64,000 bases of DNA from Psychroserpens sp. SPM9. GTDB lineage: Bacteria > Bacteroidota > Bacteroidia > Flavobacteriales > Flavobacteriaceae. The notes beneath the pieces were generated by a model. The model was given only the letters and a program-made list of their open reading frames with translations. It ran no database searches and had not been told where the DNA came from. Position 1 is the stretch's first letter, and each line of letters opens with the position of its first letter. Position numbers and translations under genes: made by a program. Location: assembly GCF_025153525.1 (NCBI RefSeq), contig NZ_JANZNR010000001.1, forward strand, positions 310,001-374,000, given 5' to 3'. This document shows, one piece after another, positions 19,419-28,476 of this stretch.

Positions 19419-20510
19419 CTACGATTTCACATCAAGAGCATCACGTAAAGCATTTCCAACGAGCATAAAAGCCATCACTAAAATCATGATGCACAGCCCC
19501 GGAATTAGTGCCAGATAAGGTTTCCCTAAGATGATATAATTATAATGATCTTTTATCATGGCTCCCCAACTTGACATTGGTGGTTGCGCGCCTATACCCA
19601 GAAAACTCAAACCACTTTCTATTAAAATAGCTGCTGCAAAATTAGCGGCGGATATTACTATAATTGGCGCCATGATATTAGGCAGAATATGCTTTATAAT
19701 AATTCTTGAATCTTTAAACCCTAAAGCGCGAGCTGCGGTGACATATTGCATTTCTTTGGCACTAATAATTTGACCTCTTACAACTCTGGCAACTTCAACC
19801 CACATGGTTAAACCTACAGCTATAAAGACCTGCCAAAAGCCTTTTCCCAAAGCTAAAGTAATTGCAATAACTAAGAGTAACGTTGGGATTGACCAAGTCA
19901 CGTTGATAACCCACATAATAAACGCATCTACTTTTCCGCCGTAATAACCAGCGATGCTTCCCATAAAGATTCCGATAACCAATGAGATAAAAACAGCGAT
20001 AAAACCGATAGAAAAAGATATTCTGGAACCTATTAAAATTCTGCTCAATAAATCACGTCCGTATTTGTCGGTTCCCCAGAGAAACGTTTTATCTTCAACA
20101 TAAACATCATCCCGATTTTTGTAGGTCGATAAATCTACACTCTTTTCAACACCAACAAGACCATCAGCAGCATATTGAGTATAGGTTAGCTCATCATTTG
20201 AGATTGTATATTCAGAAATAGGGATTTCTATATCTGTTGAAGTTTTCCCAAATAACAGTTCCGAAAAACGGGATTGATCTGCTGTATTTTGAGAAGGCAA
20301 GTGTAGCATTTGGACTTTAAATCCGGGACGCTGAGAATGAATCGACAAATGCATTTGATTGGCATTTTGAGAATCGTCTGGAGCAATCACATAAGCCAAA
20401 AGCGACATAACACCTATAGAAACGATAAGCCAAAAACTCAAAACGCCCCAAAAGTTCTTTTTAAACTTTCGGAGCGCTAATTGTGTTAATGAGTCACTTT
20501 TATTACTCAT
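19419..20510 (-). CDS. ABC transporter permease, OppC/DppC type
   Basis: 363 aa inner-membrane permease for peptide-type ABC import. An N-terminal helix (about 19-41) is followed by a periplasmic insertion of about 100 residues, then the MetI-like domain with five helices. The EAA-type loop is visible as EMQYVTAARALGFKDSRIIIKHILPN, and there is an HILPNIMAPIIV segment. No partner permease, binding protein or ATPase is nearby, so the rest of the transporter is encoded elsewhere. It follows the Prc-type protease gene with 1 bp between, suggesting co-transcription. Confidence 0.88.
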   Translation of the reverse strand: MSNKSDSLTQLALRKFKKNFWGVLSFWLIVSIGVMSLLAYVIAPDDSQNANQMHLSIHSQRPGFKVQMLHLPSQNTADQSRFSELLFGKTSTDIEIPISEYTISNDELTYTQYAADGLVGVEKSVDLSTYKNRDDVYVEDKTFLWGTDKYGRDLLSRILIGSRISFSIGFIAVFISLVIGIFMGSIAGYYGGKVDAFIMWVINVTWSIPTLLLVIAITLALGKGFWQVFIAVGLTMWVEVARVVRGQIISAKEMQYVTAARALGFKDSRIIIKHILPNIMAPIIVISAANFAAAILIESGLSFLGIGAQPPMSSWGAMIKDHYNYIILGKPYLALIPGLCIMILVMAFMLVGNALRDALDVKS

Positions 20511-20511
20511 T

Positions 20512-22680
20512 TTAATTTTTTACAGATGTCGCCACTTTTTTAATTTCGTAAGTCATTTTCAAATCGTTTAACACATTAAGTGCTTCTTCAATATAAACAT
20601 CCTTACTTAAACTAGCATGCCAACGGTCTCTTTTTTCTTTTAAGATTGAATCTTTACTCATCAATTCAACTTCATAAGGCAAAGAAGTAAATGTTAAGTT
20701 TGTCTTATAATCTGAAAGTTTTTCAAAACGTTTAGATTCTTGTTCGTTTGCCTCTAAAGCTTTTTTATACTCTTCATAGTTTAAAGAATAAATTTCTCTA
20801 TCTCTAATTTTCTTAACCCATTGCGCATTGGCATCAATTAACTTTAATTGTTCATTATTAGCCATACGTGCTTTACTCTTAGCGATAGTAGTGTCATAAT
20901 CGTAATAACTTCCCCACAGCTTATAATCGACTGGATCAATTTTATCCCATTCTAATGGGTTTTCTTGATCCTTTTCTCCAATATTGATGTAGCTATAGCG
21001 ATCTGGGACAACCACATCACTTTTAACACCTTCTAACTGCGTAGAACCTCCATTAATTCTGTAGAATTTTTGAGTAGTAAATTTCAGTGCTCCCATGTCA
21101 CCATTGCTGCTCTGCCTAACCATGCGGTTTAAATCCAGTACGTTTTGCACTGTTCCTTTTCCGTAGGTTTGCTTACTTCCTATAACAATAGCTCTCTTAT
21201 AATCTTGCATTGCTGCGGCTAAAATTTCGGAAGCTGATGCCGATAATTCATTAACTAAAATCACTAAGGGTCCATCCCAAACGATAGACTTGTCTTTATC
21301 TTTTAAAACTTCTTTAGCTTCTCCGGCTGTTTTTACCTGAACGATTGGACCATCCTCAATGAATAATCCGCCCATATCTACAACTGTTTGAAGCGACCCT
21401 CCTCCATTATTTCTTAAATCGAGTACCAAACCTTCAACACCTTCAGCTTTGAGTCTTTCAATTTCTTTTTTGATATCAGAAGCTGCATTTCGCTTGTTGT
21501 AATCTTCAAAATCCACATAGAATTTAGGCAAGTTAATCACCCCAAATTTCTTATCATCTTTAATTACTGTTGATGATTTCGCATAGGTTTCTTCTAACTC
21601 AACAATATCTCTCGTGATAGTAATATCTTCTATTGTACCATCAACTTTCTTCAAGGTAAGGGTTACATCTGTGCCTTTAGGCCCTTTGATAAACTTAATC
21701 GCATCATCAAGTCGCATGCCTACAATTTTAATGCCTTCGGCTTCGTCTTCTTGGCGAACTTTAATAATTTGGTCACCAACTTCCAGTTTATTTTGTCTCC
21801 AGGCAGGACCACCACTTATAATTTCATTAACGGTAATAGCATCCATTTTCTTCTGAAGTCTAGCGCCAATTCCTTCGAAATTACCAGACATAGCCACATC
21901 AAAACGGTCTTTATCTTCTGGTGCAAAGTAGAAGGTATGCGGATCAAATTCCTCAACAATAGCATTGATATATACCGAGAACCAATCTTTACGTTGTCTG
22001 TCATCAATAAAATCGTAGAGCTCATCTAATGATTTTTGGGTTGCTAAACGCGCTTCTTTTTCTAAATCAGATTTAGATTTTGAAACGATTGAATTCTCTT
22101 CTTTATCTTCAGAAAATGCTTTAGACGGCAAATTTTGCTTTTTTGCCTGCTCTTGATCGCTCAATAAATCATCATAATTAGCAATAGTCGAAAATTTCAG
22201 TTGCTGTCTCCAACGTTCTTTCATTTCCTTTTTAGAATTGACATAGCTCAGTTTTTCATAGTCTGTAGAAAATTCTTCAGCTACTGAAAAATCAAAAGAT
22301 TCAGACAGTACATCTTTGTACATGGCTTTAGACTCTTCAATTCTTTGTAACAACCTATCATGTGTCAAATTAAAAAACGCAATATCATAAGCTTTTATTT
22401 GATCGTCTAATTGCATTTTATAGGCTTCAAACTCTTTAATATCAGAAGCATAAAAATAACGCTTAAACGGATCTAATTGTTCTAGATAGTCTGTAAAAAC
22501 AGCTTCAGAAAAATTATCATTAAGGTCTTGCGGATTAAAATGTCCTTGTTCTAAAACATAAGTAATAAGCTGTATTAAGAGCTTATCTTTATTTGGGTCT
22601 TCAAACTTTTTGGTCGTAAAACTGCATGAGGCAAAGGCTAAAAGCAATACTAATAGCGGCAGTTTATAATTCCTCTTCAT
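20512..22680 (-). CDS. prc: Carboxy-terminal processing protease (Prc/Tsp, S41)
   Basis: 722 aa from the ATG at 22680; an in-frame ATG at 22692 would add four residues, but the shorter start gives a clean lipoprotein-type signal, KRNYKLPLLVLLLAFASC, with Cys19. The N-terminal Tsp domain is followed by a PDZ domain (about 250-340) and the S41 protease domain with the catalytic Ser482 (SASASE), Asp493 (MQDY) and Lys507 (YGKG), then a C-terminal Tsp extension. The family degrades or trims periplasmic proteins recognised by their C-termini. Divergent from surE; the gap contains a 9-bp palindrome. Confidence 0.93.
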   Translation of the reverse strand: MKRNYKLPLLVLLLAFASCSFTTKKFEDPNKDKLLIQLITYVLEQGHFNPQDLNDNFSEAVFTDYLEQLDPFKRYFYASDIKEFEAYKMQLDDQIKAYDIAFFNLTHDRLLQRIEESKAMYKDVLSESFDFSVAEEFSTDYEKLSYVNSKKEMKERWRQQLKFSTIANYDDLLSDQEQAKKQNLPSKAFSEDKEENSIVSKSKSDLEKEARLATQKSLDELYDFIDDRQRKDWFSVYINAIVEEFDPHTFYFAPEDKDRFDVAMSGNFEGIGARLQKKMDAITVNEIISGGPAWRQNKLEVGDQIIKVRQEDEAEGIKIVGMRLDDAIKFIKGPKGTDVTLTLKKVDGTIEDITITRDIVELEETYAKSSTVIKDDKKFGVINLPKFYVDFEDYNKRNAASDIKKEIERLKAEGVEGLVLDLRNNGGGSLQTVVDMGGLFIEDGPIVQVKTAGEAKEVLKDKDKSIVWDGPLVILVNELSASASEILAAAMQDYKRAIVIGSKQTYGKGTVQNVLDLNRMVRQSSNGDMGALKFTTQKFYRINGGSTQLEGVKSDVVVPDRYSYINIGEKDQENPLEWDKIDPVDYKLWGSYYDYDTTIAKSKARMANNEQLKLIDANAQWVKKIRDREIYSLNYEEYKKALEANEQESKRFEKLSDYKTNLTFTSLPYEVELMSKDSILKEKRDRWHASLSKDVYIEEALNVLNDLKMTYEIKKVATSVKN

Positions 22681-22765
22681 CATATTTATCATATTTTTTT
22701 AATGTAAAATGTAATTGAAACTTAATAAATTAGGTATCCATATACACTGTAGATAATTTACATAA

Positions 22766-22786
22766 TTTCTACTAAAGTAGTAGAAA
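22766..22786. promoter_or_regulatory. Perfect 9-bp inverted repeat in the prc/surE divergent gap
   Basis: TTTCTACTA (22766-22774), a 3-nt spacer, then TAGTAGAAA (22778-22786). It lies 86 bp upstream of the prc start and about 110 bp upstream of surE. There is no downstream T run suited to termination of a neighbour, so an operator for a dimeric regulator is plausible. The rest of the gap shows no other clear signal. Confidence 0.5.
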
Positions 22787-22896
22787 AAATCATGCCAATA
22801 AAAAAGCAAGCTAATAAATTTTTGTTAAACCTCTATTTATAGGAATTTCAAGCGTGTTTATGTATTTTAGCAATGCAAACTAGCTTACACTTTATT

Positions 22897-23676
22897 ATGC
22901 CAAAAAAGCCTCTTATATTAGTTACTAATGATGACGGAATCACAGCACCAGGTATTAGAACTTTAATTAAAGTTATGAATACCATTGGAGATGTTGTTGT
23001 TGTTGCTCCCGATAGTCCTCAAAGTGGTATGGGGCATGCCATTACGATAAACTCAACCTTACATATTGAAAAAGTCACGATAGATGATGGTCCTCAAGAA
23101 GAATACAGCTGCTCTGGAACGCCTGCAGATTGCGTAAAACTTGGGGTTAGAGAAATATTAGACCGAAAACCTGATTTGTGCGTTTCAGGCATTAATCACG
23201 GCTCGAATTCTTCAATTAACGTTATTTATTCTGGAACAATGAGTGCTGCAATCGAAGCTGGTATAGAAGGCATTCCTGCGATTGGATTTTCACTATGCGA
23301 CTACAATTGGAGTGCCGATTTTAAGCCTTGTAAGCCTTATATTAAAACTATAGCAAAGCAAGTTTTAAAACACGGTTTGGATAGCGGAACTGTTTTAAAT
23401 GTTAATTTTCCGAAATCCGATAAAAAAGAGATTAAAGGCATAAAAATTTGCAGGCAAGCTCGTGCCAACTGGGAAGAAGAATTTGACAAACGTCAAAACC
23501 CCTATGGAAAAGATTATTATTGGCTAACCGGAAAGTTTGTCAACTTAGATCATGGGGAAGACACAGACGAATGGGCTTTAGCGCATTATTATGCTTCGGT
23601 TGTTCCTATTCAATTTGATTTAACCGCGCACCAAAGTATTCAGTATTTAAACACATGGAATTTAAATGAAAAATAA
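22897..23676 (+). CDS. surE: 5'/3'-nucleotidase SurE
   Basis: 259 aa survival protein with nucleoside monophosphate phosphatase activity. The metal-binding start LILVTNDDGI (residues 5-14) contains the conserved Asp pair, and SGINHGSN and YSGTMSAAIEA follow. I chose the ATG at 22897 (PKKPLILVTNDDG) because homologues begin just before the first beta strand; an ATG at 22873 would add eight residues. It overlaps the next small membrane protein gene by 11 bp. Confidence 0.95.
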   Translation: MPKKPLILVTNDDGITAPGIRTLIKVMNTIGDVVVVAPDSPQSGMGHAITINSTLHIEKVTIDDGPQEEYSCSGTPADCVKLGVREILDRKPDLCVSGINHGSNSSINVIYSGTMSAAIEAGIEGIPAIGFSLCDYNWSADFKPCKPYIKTIAKQVLKHGLDSGTVLNVNFPKSDKKEIKGIKICRQARANWEEEFDKRQNPYGKDYYWLTGKFVNLDHGEDTDEWALAHYYASVVPIQFDLTAHQSIQYLNTWNLNEK

Positions 23677-23950
23677 ACATATCATATTAGGCATCATCAT
23701 AGGGTTAGTAGCAAGTACTCTCGGATTACTTTTGGTTTTATTGTTTTTTGGGACAGGAAACTCGTTACCCGATTCCTTAGAAATTGCAATCAATCAAGGC
23801 GTATTTACTAAATTGATGAGTATGGGTGCGATTTTAAACCTCGCTGCATTTTTTCTGTTTATAAAAAGAAAAGAAGATGCACGAGCGCAAGGCGTACTTA
23901 TTGCCACTGTAATTGTTGCCTTAATAACATTAATTATCAGATTTATATAA
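23666..23950 (+). CDS. Small membrane protein, unknown function
   Basis: 94 aa with three hydrophobic segments (about 5-27, 48-66 and 74-93) separated by short polar loops. No motif that I recognise. It overlaps the surE 3' end by 11 bp and ends 1 bp before lpxB, so it is translated within a surE-lpxB operon. A role in the envelope is a guess from context only. Confidence 0.8.
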   Translation: MKNKHIILGIIIGLVASTLGLLLVLLFFGTGNSLPDSLEIAINQGVFTKLMSMGAILNLAAFFLFIKRKEDARAQGVLIATVIVALITLIIRFI

Positions 23951-23951
23951 C

Positions 23952-25073
23952 GTGAAATATTACATTATCGCTGGCGAGGCCTCTGGAGATTTACACGGTT
24001 CTAATCTAATGAAAGCATTACAACAACAAGATGTCAATGCAGCATTTAGATTTTGGGGTGGCGACTTAATGCAAGGGGTTGGAGGCACATTAGTAAAGCA
24101 CTACAAAGAACGTCAGTTTATGGGGTTTGCTGAAGTGATTACCAACCTTAGAAAAATTCTCAGTCTGATTAAATTTTGTAAAAGTGATATTGAAACTTAC
24201 CAACCCGATGTTATCATCTTTATTGACAACTCTGGTTTTAATCTCCGAATAGCCAAATGGGCAAAAGAAAAAAACTTTAAAACCCATTATTATATTTCAC
24301 CTCAGGTTTGGGCATCCAGAGCCAGTCGTGTTGAAAAAATCAAACGTGATGTAGATGCTATGTATGTGATTCTTCCGTTTGAAAAAGAATTTTACAGCAC
24401 TTATAATTATGATGTACATTTTGTAGGTCATCCGCTTATTGATGCCATTGCAGATAGAACGCAGGTTGACGAATATAAATTTAGAGAACAGTACGAACTA
24501 AATAGTAAACCTATTATAGCCTTACTTCCTGGAAGCAGAAAACAGGAAATCACCAAAATGCTTGGCGTTATGCTTAGTGTGGTTGATGATTTTTCTGATT
24601 ATCAATTTGTGATTGCTGGTGCTCCTAGTCAGGATTATAGTTTTTACAAACCTTTTATCAAACAAAATAATGTAGCTTTTATAGCTAATAAAACTTATGA
24701 TTTGCTTAGTGTTTCTACAGCAGCATTAGTCACTTCTGGAACAGCCACTTTAGAAACCGCTTTATTTAAAGTCCCTCAAGTGGTTTGTTATAAAGCGAAT
24801 TCTATTTCATATCAAATTGCAAAACGCATTATCACTCTTAAATATATTTCTTTGGTTAATTTAATTATGGATCGTGAAGTTGTCACGGAACTGATTCAAG
24901 CTGATTTAAACACCAAACGTCTTAAAAAGGAACTTCACAACATTTTAGACGAAAACCAACGTATTAAATTCTTTATAGAGTATTACGATTTGGAAAAAAA
25001 GCTCGGTGGAAAAGGTGCAAGTAGAAAAGCTGCAGAATTAATTTACCAAAGCCTTCAAACCAAACATAAATAA
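23952..25073 (+). CDS. lpxB: Lipid-A-disaccharide synthase LpxB
   Basis: 373 aa GT19 glycosyltransferase that joins UDP-2,3-diacylglucosamine and lipid X in lipid A synthesis. The N-terminal IIAGEASGDLHGSNL (4-18), the HYYISPQVWASR segment near 113-124, LLPGSRKQEI near 191-200 and SGTATLETAL near 258-267 are diagnostic. It starts with GTG, 1 bp after the preceding gene. Full length. Confidence 0.96.
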   Translation: MKYYIIAGEASGDLHGSNLMKALQQQDVNAAFRFWGGDLMQGVGGTLVKHYKERQFMGFAEVITNLRKILSLIKFCKSDIETYQPDVIIFIDNSGFNLRIAKWAKEKNFKTHYYISPQVWASRASRVEKIKRDVDAMYVILPFEKEFYSTYNYDVHFVGHPLIDAIADRTQVDEYKFREQYELNSKPIIALLPGSRKQEITKMLGVMLSVVDDFSDYQFVIAGAPSQDYSFYKPFIKQNNVAFIANKTYDLLSVSTAALVTSGTATLETALFKVPQVVCYKANSISYQIAKRIITLKYISLVNLIMDREVVTELIQADLNTKRLKKELHNILDENQRIKFFIEYYDLEKKLGGKGASRKAAELIYQSLQTKHK

Positions 25074-25104
25074 CACCATAAAGTAAGACTTAAACTAGAG
25101 TTGC

Positions 25105-25143
25105 TTTCAGAATTAGATCTACATCACATCGCTAATTCTGAAA
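25105..25143. repeat. 12-bp perfect inverted repeat after lpxB
   Basis: TTTCAGAATTAG (25105-25116) and CTAATTCTGAAA (25132-25143) flank a 15-nt loop. It lies 31 bp after the lpxB stop, but no T tract follows on either strand, so it is not a typical intrinsic terminator. The TTTCAGAAT arm resembles the arms of the dispersed palindromes seen elsewhere in the window. Confidence 0.6.
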
Positions 25144-25230
25144 TGTTGTAAATAAGATTGTTGAAAACCCAAACGTTATCCTTATACTAAACTCTAAGAA
25201 ATCTATATTTTTAGGCATAATTTCCTACCT

Positions 25231-25749
25231 ATGAAAAACATTATTTTGCTTTTAATCTTAGCCATTAGCTTTACGAATTGTAAATCGTCAAAGCGCATTG
25301 TAACTAAAAAGACTAAAACAACTAAAACAACGACTCGAAAGTCGGCACCTACCACAGCCAGTACAAAAACCATTGAGAACATTATAGATTATGCTAAAAC
25401 TTTTGAAGGAACACGCTATAAGTATGGCGGCACAACCAAAAGAGGTATGGATTGCTCTGGATTAGTAGTTACAGCATTTAGTAAAGAAAATATCATACTA
25501 CCACGTACCACAAGCGATTTGTCAAAACGTGGTGAATGGATTGACGTAAAAGAAGTCCAAGAAGGCGATTTATTGTTTTTTGCTACCAAAAAGAACAGCC
25601 GTAAAGTCAACCATGTTGGCATTGTTTCAAGCGTTAGACCTGGATATGTAGAGTTTATACATTCTACTACAAGTCGTGGTGTTATTACTTCAAAATTATC
25701 TGAACGCTATTGGTATCAGGCCTATGTTCAAGCCCGACGCGTAATGTAG
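25231..25749 (+). CDS. NlpC/P60 family lipoprotein (C40 cysteine peptidase)
   Basis: 172 aa. A lipoprotein signal with Cys17 (AISFTNC), then a Thr/Lys-rich linker (to about residue 45), then an NlpC/P60 domain. The catalytic triad is visible: Cys75 in MDCSGL, His128 in NHVGIV and His144 in FIHSTT. Such enzymes cleave D-Glu/DAP stem-peptide bonds in peptidoglycan. It lies downstream of lpxB after a 157-bp gap with an inverted repeat, and 39 bp before comEC. Confidence 0.92.
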   Translation: MKNIILLLILAISFTNCKSSKRIVTKKTKTTKTTTRKSAPTTASTKTIENIIDYAKTFEGTRYKYGGTTKRGMDCSGLVVTAFSKENIILPRTTSDLSKRGEWIDVKEVQEGDLLFFATKKNSRKVNHVGIVSSVRPGYVEFIHSTTSRGVITSKLSERYWYQAYVQARRVM

Positions 25750-25788
25750 TTTATTTTCTATATATAGAATATTTACTATATTAAGAGC

Positions 25789-27825
25789 GTGAAACCTCTT
25801 AATTTTATAATCATCAAACTCACACTTTGCTTTACACTTGGCATTGTGTTGTCCTATTACTCTTCTATAAGCAGAAACACCTTATTCATTTGTATTTGTA
25901 GTGCTCTCGCCCTATTTGTCTGTTCTTTTATAATAGCCAATCGTCAATTGAAAAAGAGCATTTGGTTTGGACTTGCTGCCTATGTATTTATGATGAGCCT
26001 TGGAGCGTTAACACTTCAGCTTCATCATGAAAAAAACCATAAAAATCATTATACCAAATTAGTAGCTTCAGAAAACAATCAGCCAAAAACAATCATTTTT
26101 AAAATCCGCGAGCAGCTTAAACCATCTTTGTATTACAACAAATATATTGCAGAGCTCATCAGCATCGACAATAAATCAGTTACTGGCACCACCTTGCTTA
26201 ACATCACTAAAGACAGTATTAACAAAGTGTTGACTATAGATGATGTCCTCTTGACTTATGCAGAATTCAAACCCTTACCATTACCTTTAAATCCGAATCA
26301 ATTTAATTATAAAGCCTATTTAGAAAAACAGGATATTCACCATCAGCTCGTTATAGAACCCGCTTCATTATTAACTATAAATTCAGAACCACACACCATA
26401 ATTGGCTATGCTTCCATATTGCGGAATACAATAAACAAACAACTTATAACCTATAACTTCAAAGCCGATGAGCTAGCCATAATTAATGCCCTTTTGCTTG
26501 GTCAGCGTCAAGATATGAGTAAAGATCTGTATGAGCATTATGTCGATGCAGGAGCTATTCATATTCTGGCCGTTTCAGGATTACATGTTGGTATTATATT
26601 ACTATTACTCAACCAAACCCTTCGACCTATAGAACGATATAAAAGAGGAAAATTTATTAAGGTTGTTATCATTCTTATGCTATTATGGTCCTTTGCGGTT
26701 ATAGCCGGACTTTCGGCATCGGTTACCAGAGCTGTTACGATGTTTAGTATTGTTGCTATTGCGATGCATTGGAAACGCACAACCAATATTTACAACACAT
26801 TAGCAATTTCAGTGTTAATGCTTTTAATATGCAAACCCATGTTTGTGTTTGATGTTGGATTTCAAATGAGTTATCTGGCTGTTTTGGCTATCGTAAGCAT
26901 TCAACCACTACTAGCGAAGTTGTGGCAGCCACGCTGGAAAGTTATCAATTATTTCTGGCAGATATTAACTGTTACCTTAGCAGCTCAATGCGGAGTCGTT
27001 CCTATAAGTTTATACTATTTCCATCAATTTCCAGGTCTATTTTTCATTTCCAATTTAGCCATCATTCCTTTTTTAGGTATTCTCCTTGGGCTTGGTATTC
27101 TAGTGATTGTTCTAGCGCTATTGAATAGCCTTCCGGAACTACTCGCGACGCTCTTCGGAACCATGATTGCCTGGATGAACTGGATTGTTAATTGGGTTGC
27201 AAAGCAAGATGTTTTTCTACTGAAAAATATTTCCTTTGAACTCCCTCAGGTACTGGTTTCGTACCTATTACTTATAACGACTGTTTTAGCGATTAGAAAA
27301 CGGACCGCTAAGCGGATGTCATGGGTATTAATTAGTCTTATTATGGCACAAGCTACCGGATTAATATTGAACCATAAAAATGCAAATCAAGCATTTACTA
27401 TTTTCCATAAAAGCAGATCCAGTATTTTAGGTCATAAGGTAGATTCTGAGCTGACTATATATCACAATGTTGATACCAGTACAATTTCAAACAGCCAAAT
27501 AATCACCAATTATTCGGTGGGAAATCATATTTCTAAGCTGAATCAAGAGGTATTACATTCGGTGTTTATTTTTCAGAATAAAACGATACTTGTGATAGAT
27601 AGTTTAGGTGTTTACAATATAAAATCCTTTAAGCCAGATTATGTTCTGCTGCGAAACTCTCCAAGAATTAATTTAGAACGGATGATCGATTCTATTCAGC
27701 CTAAATTTATCATTGCCGATGGCAGTAACTACAAATCCTATATCAAACGCTGGGAACTAACCTGTGTTAAACGACAACTCCCTTTTCACCAAACTGGCAA
27801 AAAGGGAGCGTTTATCATTAAGTAA
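25789..27825 (+). CDS. ComEC/Rec2-type membrane protein
   Basis: 678 aa, starting at GTG. N-terminal membrane helices and a DUF4131-like soluble insert (about 90-200) precede the Competence core with multiple helices (DAGAIHILAVSGLHVGI near 250-266, a ComEC hallmark). ComEC forms the inner-membrane channel for incoming single-stranded DNA. The C-terminal 180 residues have the order of strands expected of a metallo-beta-lactamase fold but lack any HxHxDH metal motif, so that domain looks degenerate. The stop lies 8 bp from the convergent thioredoxin-fold gene. Confidence 0.85.
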   Translation: MKPLNFIIIKLTLCFTLGIVLSYYSSISRNTLFICICSALALFVCSFIIANRQLKKSIWFGLAAYVFMMSLGALTLQLHHEKNHKNHYTKLVASENNQPKTIIFKIREQLKPSLYYNKYIAELISIDNKSVTGTTLLNITKDSINKVLTIDDVLLTYAEFKPLPLPLNPNQFNYKAYLEKQDIHHQLVIEPASLLTINSEPHTIIGYASILRNTINKQLITYNFKADELAIINALLLGQRQDMSKDLYEHYVDAGAIHILAVSGLHVGIILLLLNQTLRPIERYKRGKFIKVVIILMLLWSFAVIAGLSASVTRAVTMFSIVAIAMHWKRTTNIYNTLAISVLMLLICKPMFVFDVGFQMSYLAVLAIVSIQPLLAKLWQPRWKVINYFWQILTVTLAAQCGVVPISLYYFHQFPGLFFISNLAIIPFLGILLGLGILVIVLALLNSLPELLATLFGTMIAWMNWIVNWVAKQDVFLLKNISFELPQVLVSYLLLITTVLAIRKRTAKRMSWVLISLIMAQATGLILNHKNANQAFTIFHKSRSSILGHKVDSELTIYHNVDTSTISNSQIITNYSVGNHISKLNQEVLHSVFIFQNKTILVIDSLGVYNIKSFKPDYVLLRNSPRINLERMIDSIQPKFIIADGSNYKSYIKRWELTCVKRQLPFHQTGKKGAFIIK

Positions 27826-27833
27826 GTTGTATA

Positions 27834-28388
27834 TTACTCTTGAAACTCAGGCTTGAATGCTTTGTAATAGGCATTAAATTGCTCCTGAGTTGTGATGTCT
27901 TTATAGTCATCTGTATGAAATAACTTGAGGTATAGCTCGATTTGTCTCGGTTTCATATACCCGCTTATAGGTTGTATTTTCTCACCTTTTTCGTCAAAAT
28001 AAACGATGGTTGGATAAGCTCTAATCCCTAACACACGAGTTAATTCGTGCGCACCATTGCGACGATTTTTTAATTCTTCCTTATAGTTAGGATTGGTGTA
28101 ATTTTTTCCTTTATAGCTAACTTCAGAATTCCCTTCACCATTAAACTTTACTGCATAATAGTTTTTATTGATGTACTCCACAACATCTTTATTGCGAAAA
28201 GTATTTTTATCGAGCATTTTACATGGACCACACCAATTTGTATAGACATCCATCATAATTTTTTTAGGCTTTTTCTTTTGTGCAGCCAACGCTTCTTCAA
28301 AAGTCATCCAGTTAATTTCTAGCGATTGTGCGATAACAGTACTTGATGATAACAAGGCTACTGCTAATATTAAAACTATTTTCTTCAT
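27834..28388 (-). CDS. Periplasmic thioredoxin-fold protein
   Basis: 184 aa from the ATG at 28388, which gives a clean signal peptide (KKIVLILAVALLSSSTVIA, cleavage before Gln21). A longer frame to 28448 exists but runs through the upstream terminator. The thioredoxin active site WCGPCK lies at 52-57, then AYPTIVYFDEKG (the cis-Pro region). It belongs to the DUF255/thioredoxin-like type used in periplasmic thiol chemistry. It follows the POT transporter gene but behind an intrinsic terminator, so it is probably a separate unit. Confidence 0.88.
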   Translation of the reverse strand: MKKIVLILAVALLSSSTVIAQSLEINWMTFEEALAAQKKKPKKIMMDVYTNWCGPCKMLDKNTFRNKDVVEYINKNYYAVKFNGEGNSEVSYKGKNYTNPNYKEELKNRRNGAHELTRVLGIRAYPTIVYFDEKGEKIQPISGYMKPRQIELYLKLFHTDDYKDITTQEQFNAYYKAFKPEFQE

Positions 28389-28425
28389 AATCTGATTTGT
28401 TGCAAAAGTTATTCCGAACTTACAA

Positions 28426-28451
28426 AAAATGCTCCTAATCAGGAGCATTTT
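28426..28451 (-). terminator. Intrinsic terminator of the POT transporter gene
   Basis: AAAATGCTCC (28426-28435) and GGAGCATTTT (28442-28451) form a perfect 10-bp stem with a 6-nt loop, followed by Ts on the minus strand. It lies 26 bp after the stop at 28477. Confidence 0.85.
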
Positions 28452-28476
28452 GCGTTATTTTAACGATTTTATTCGA

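Noticed and set aside
25756-25769. TTCTATATATAGAA palindrome before comEC
   Set aside because: Perfect but purely AT-rich at short length; likely by chance in this composition.
28389-28448. Longer start for the thioredoxin-fold protein
   Set aside because: It would translate through the terminator of the preceding gene and bury the signal peptide 20 residues in.
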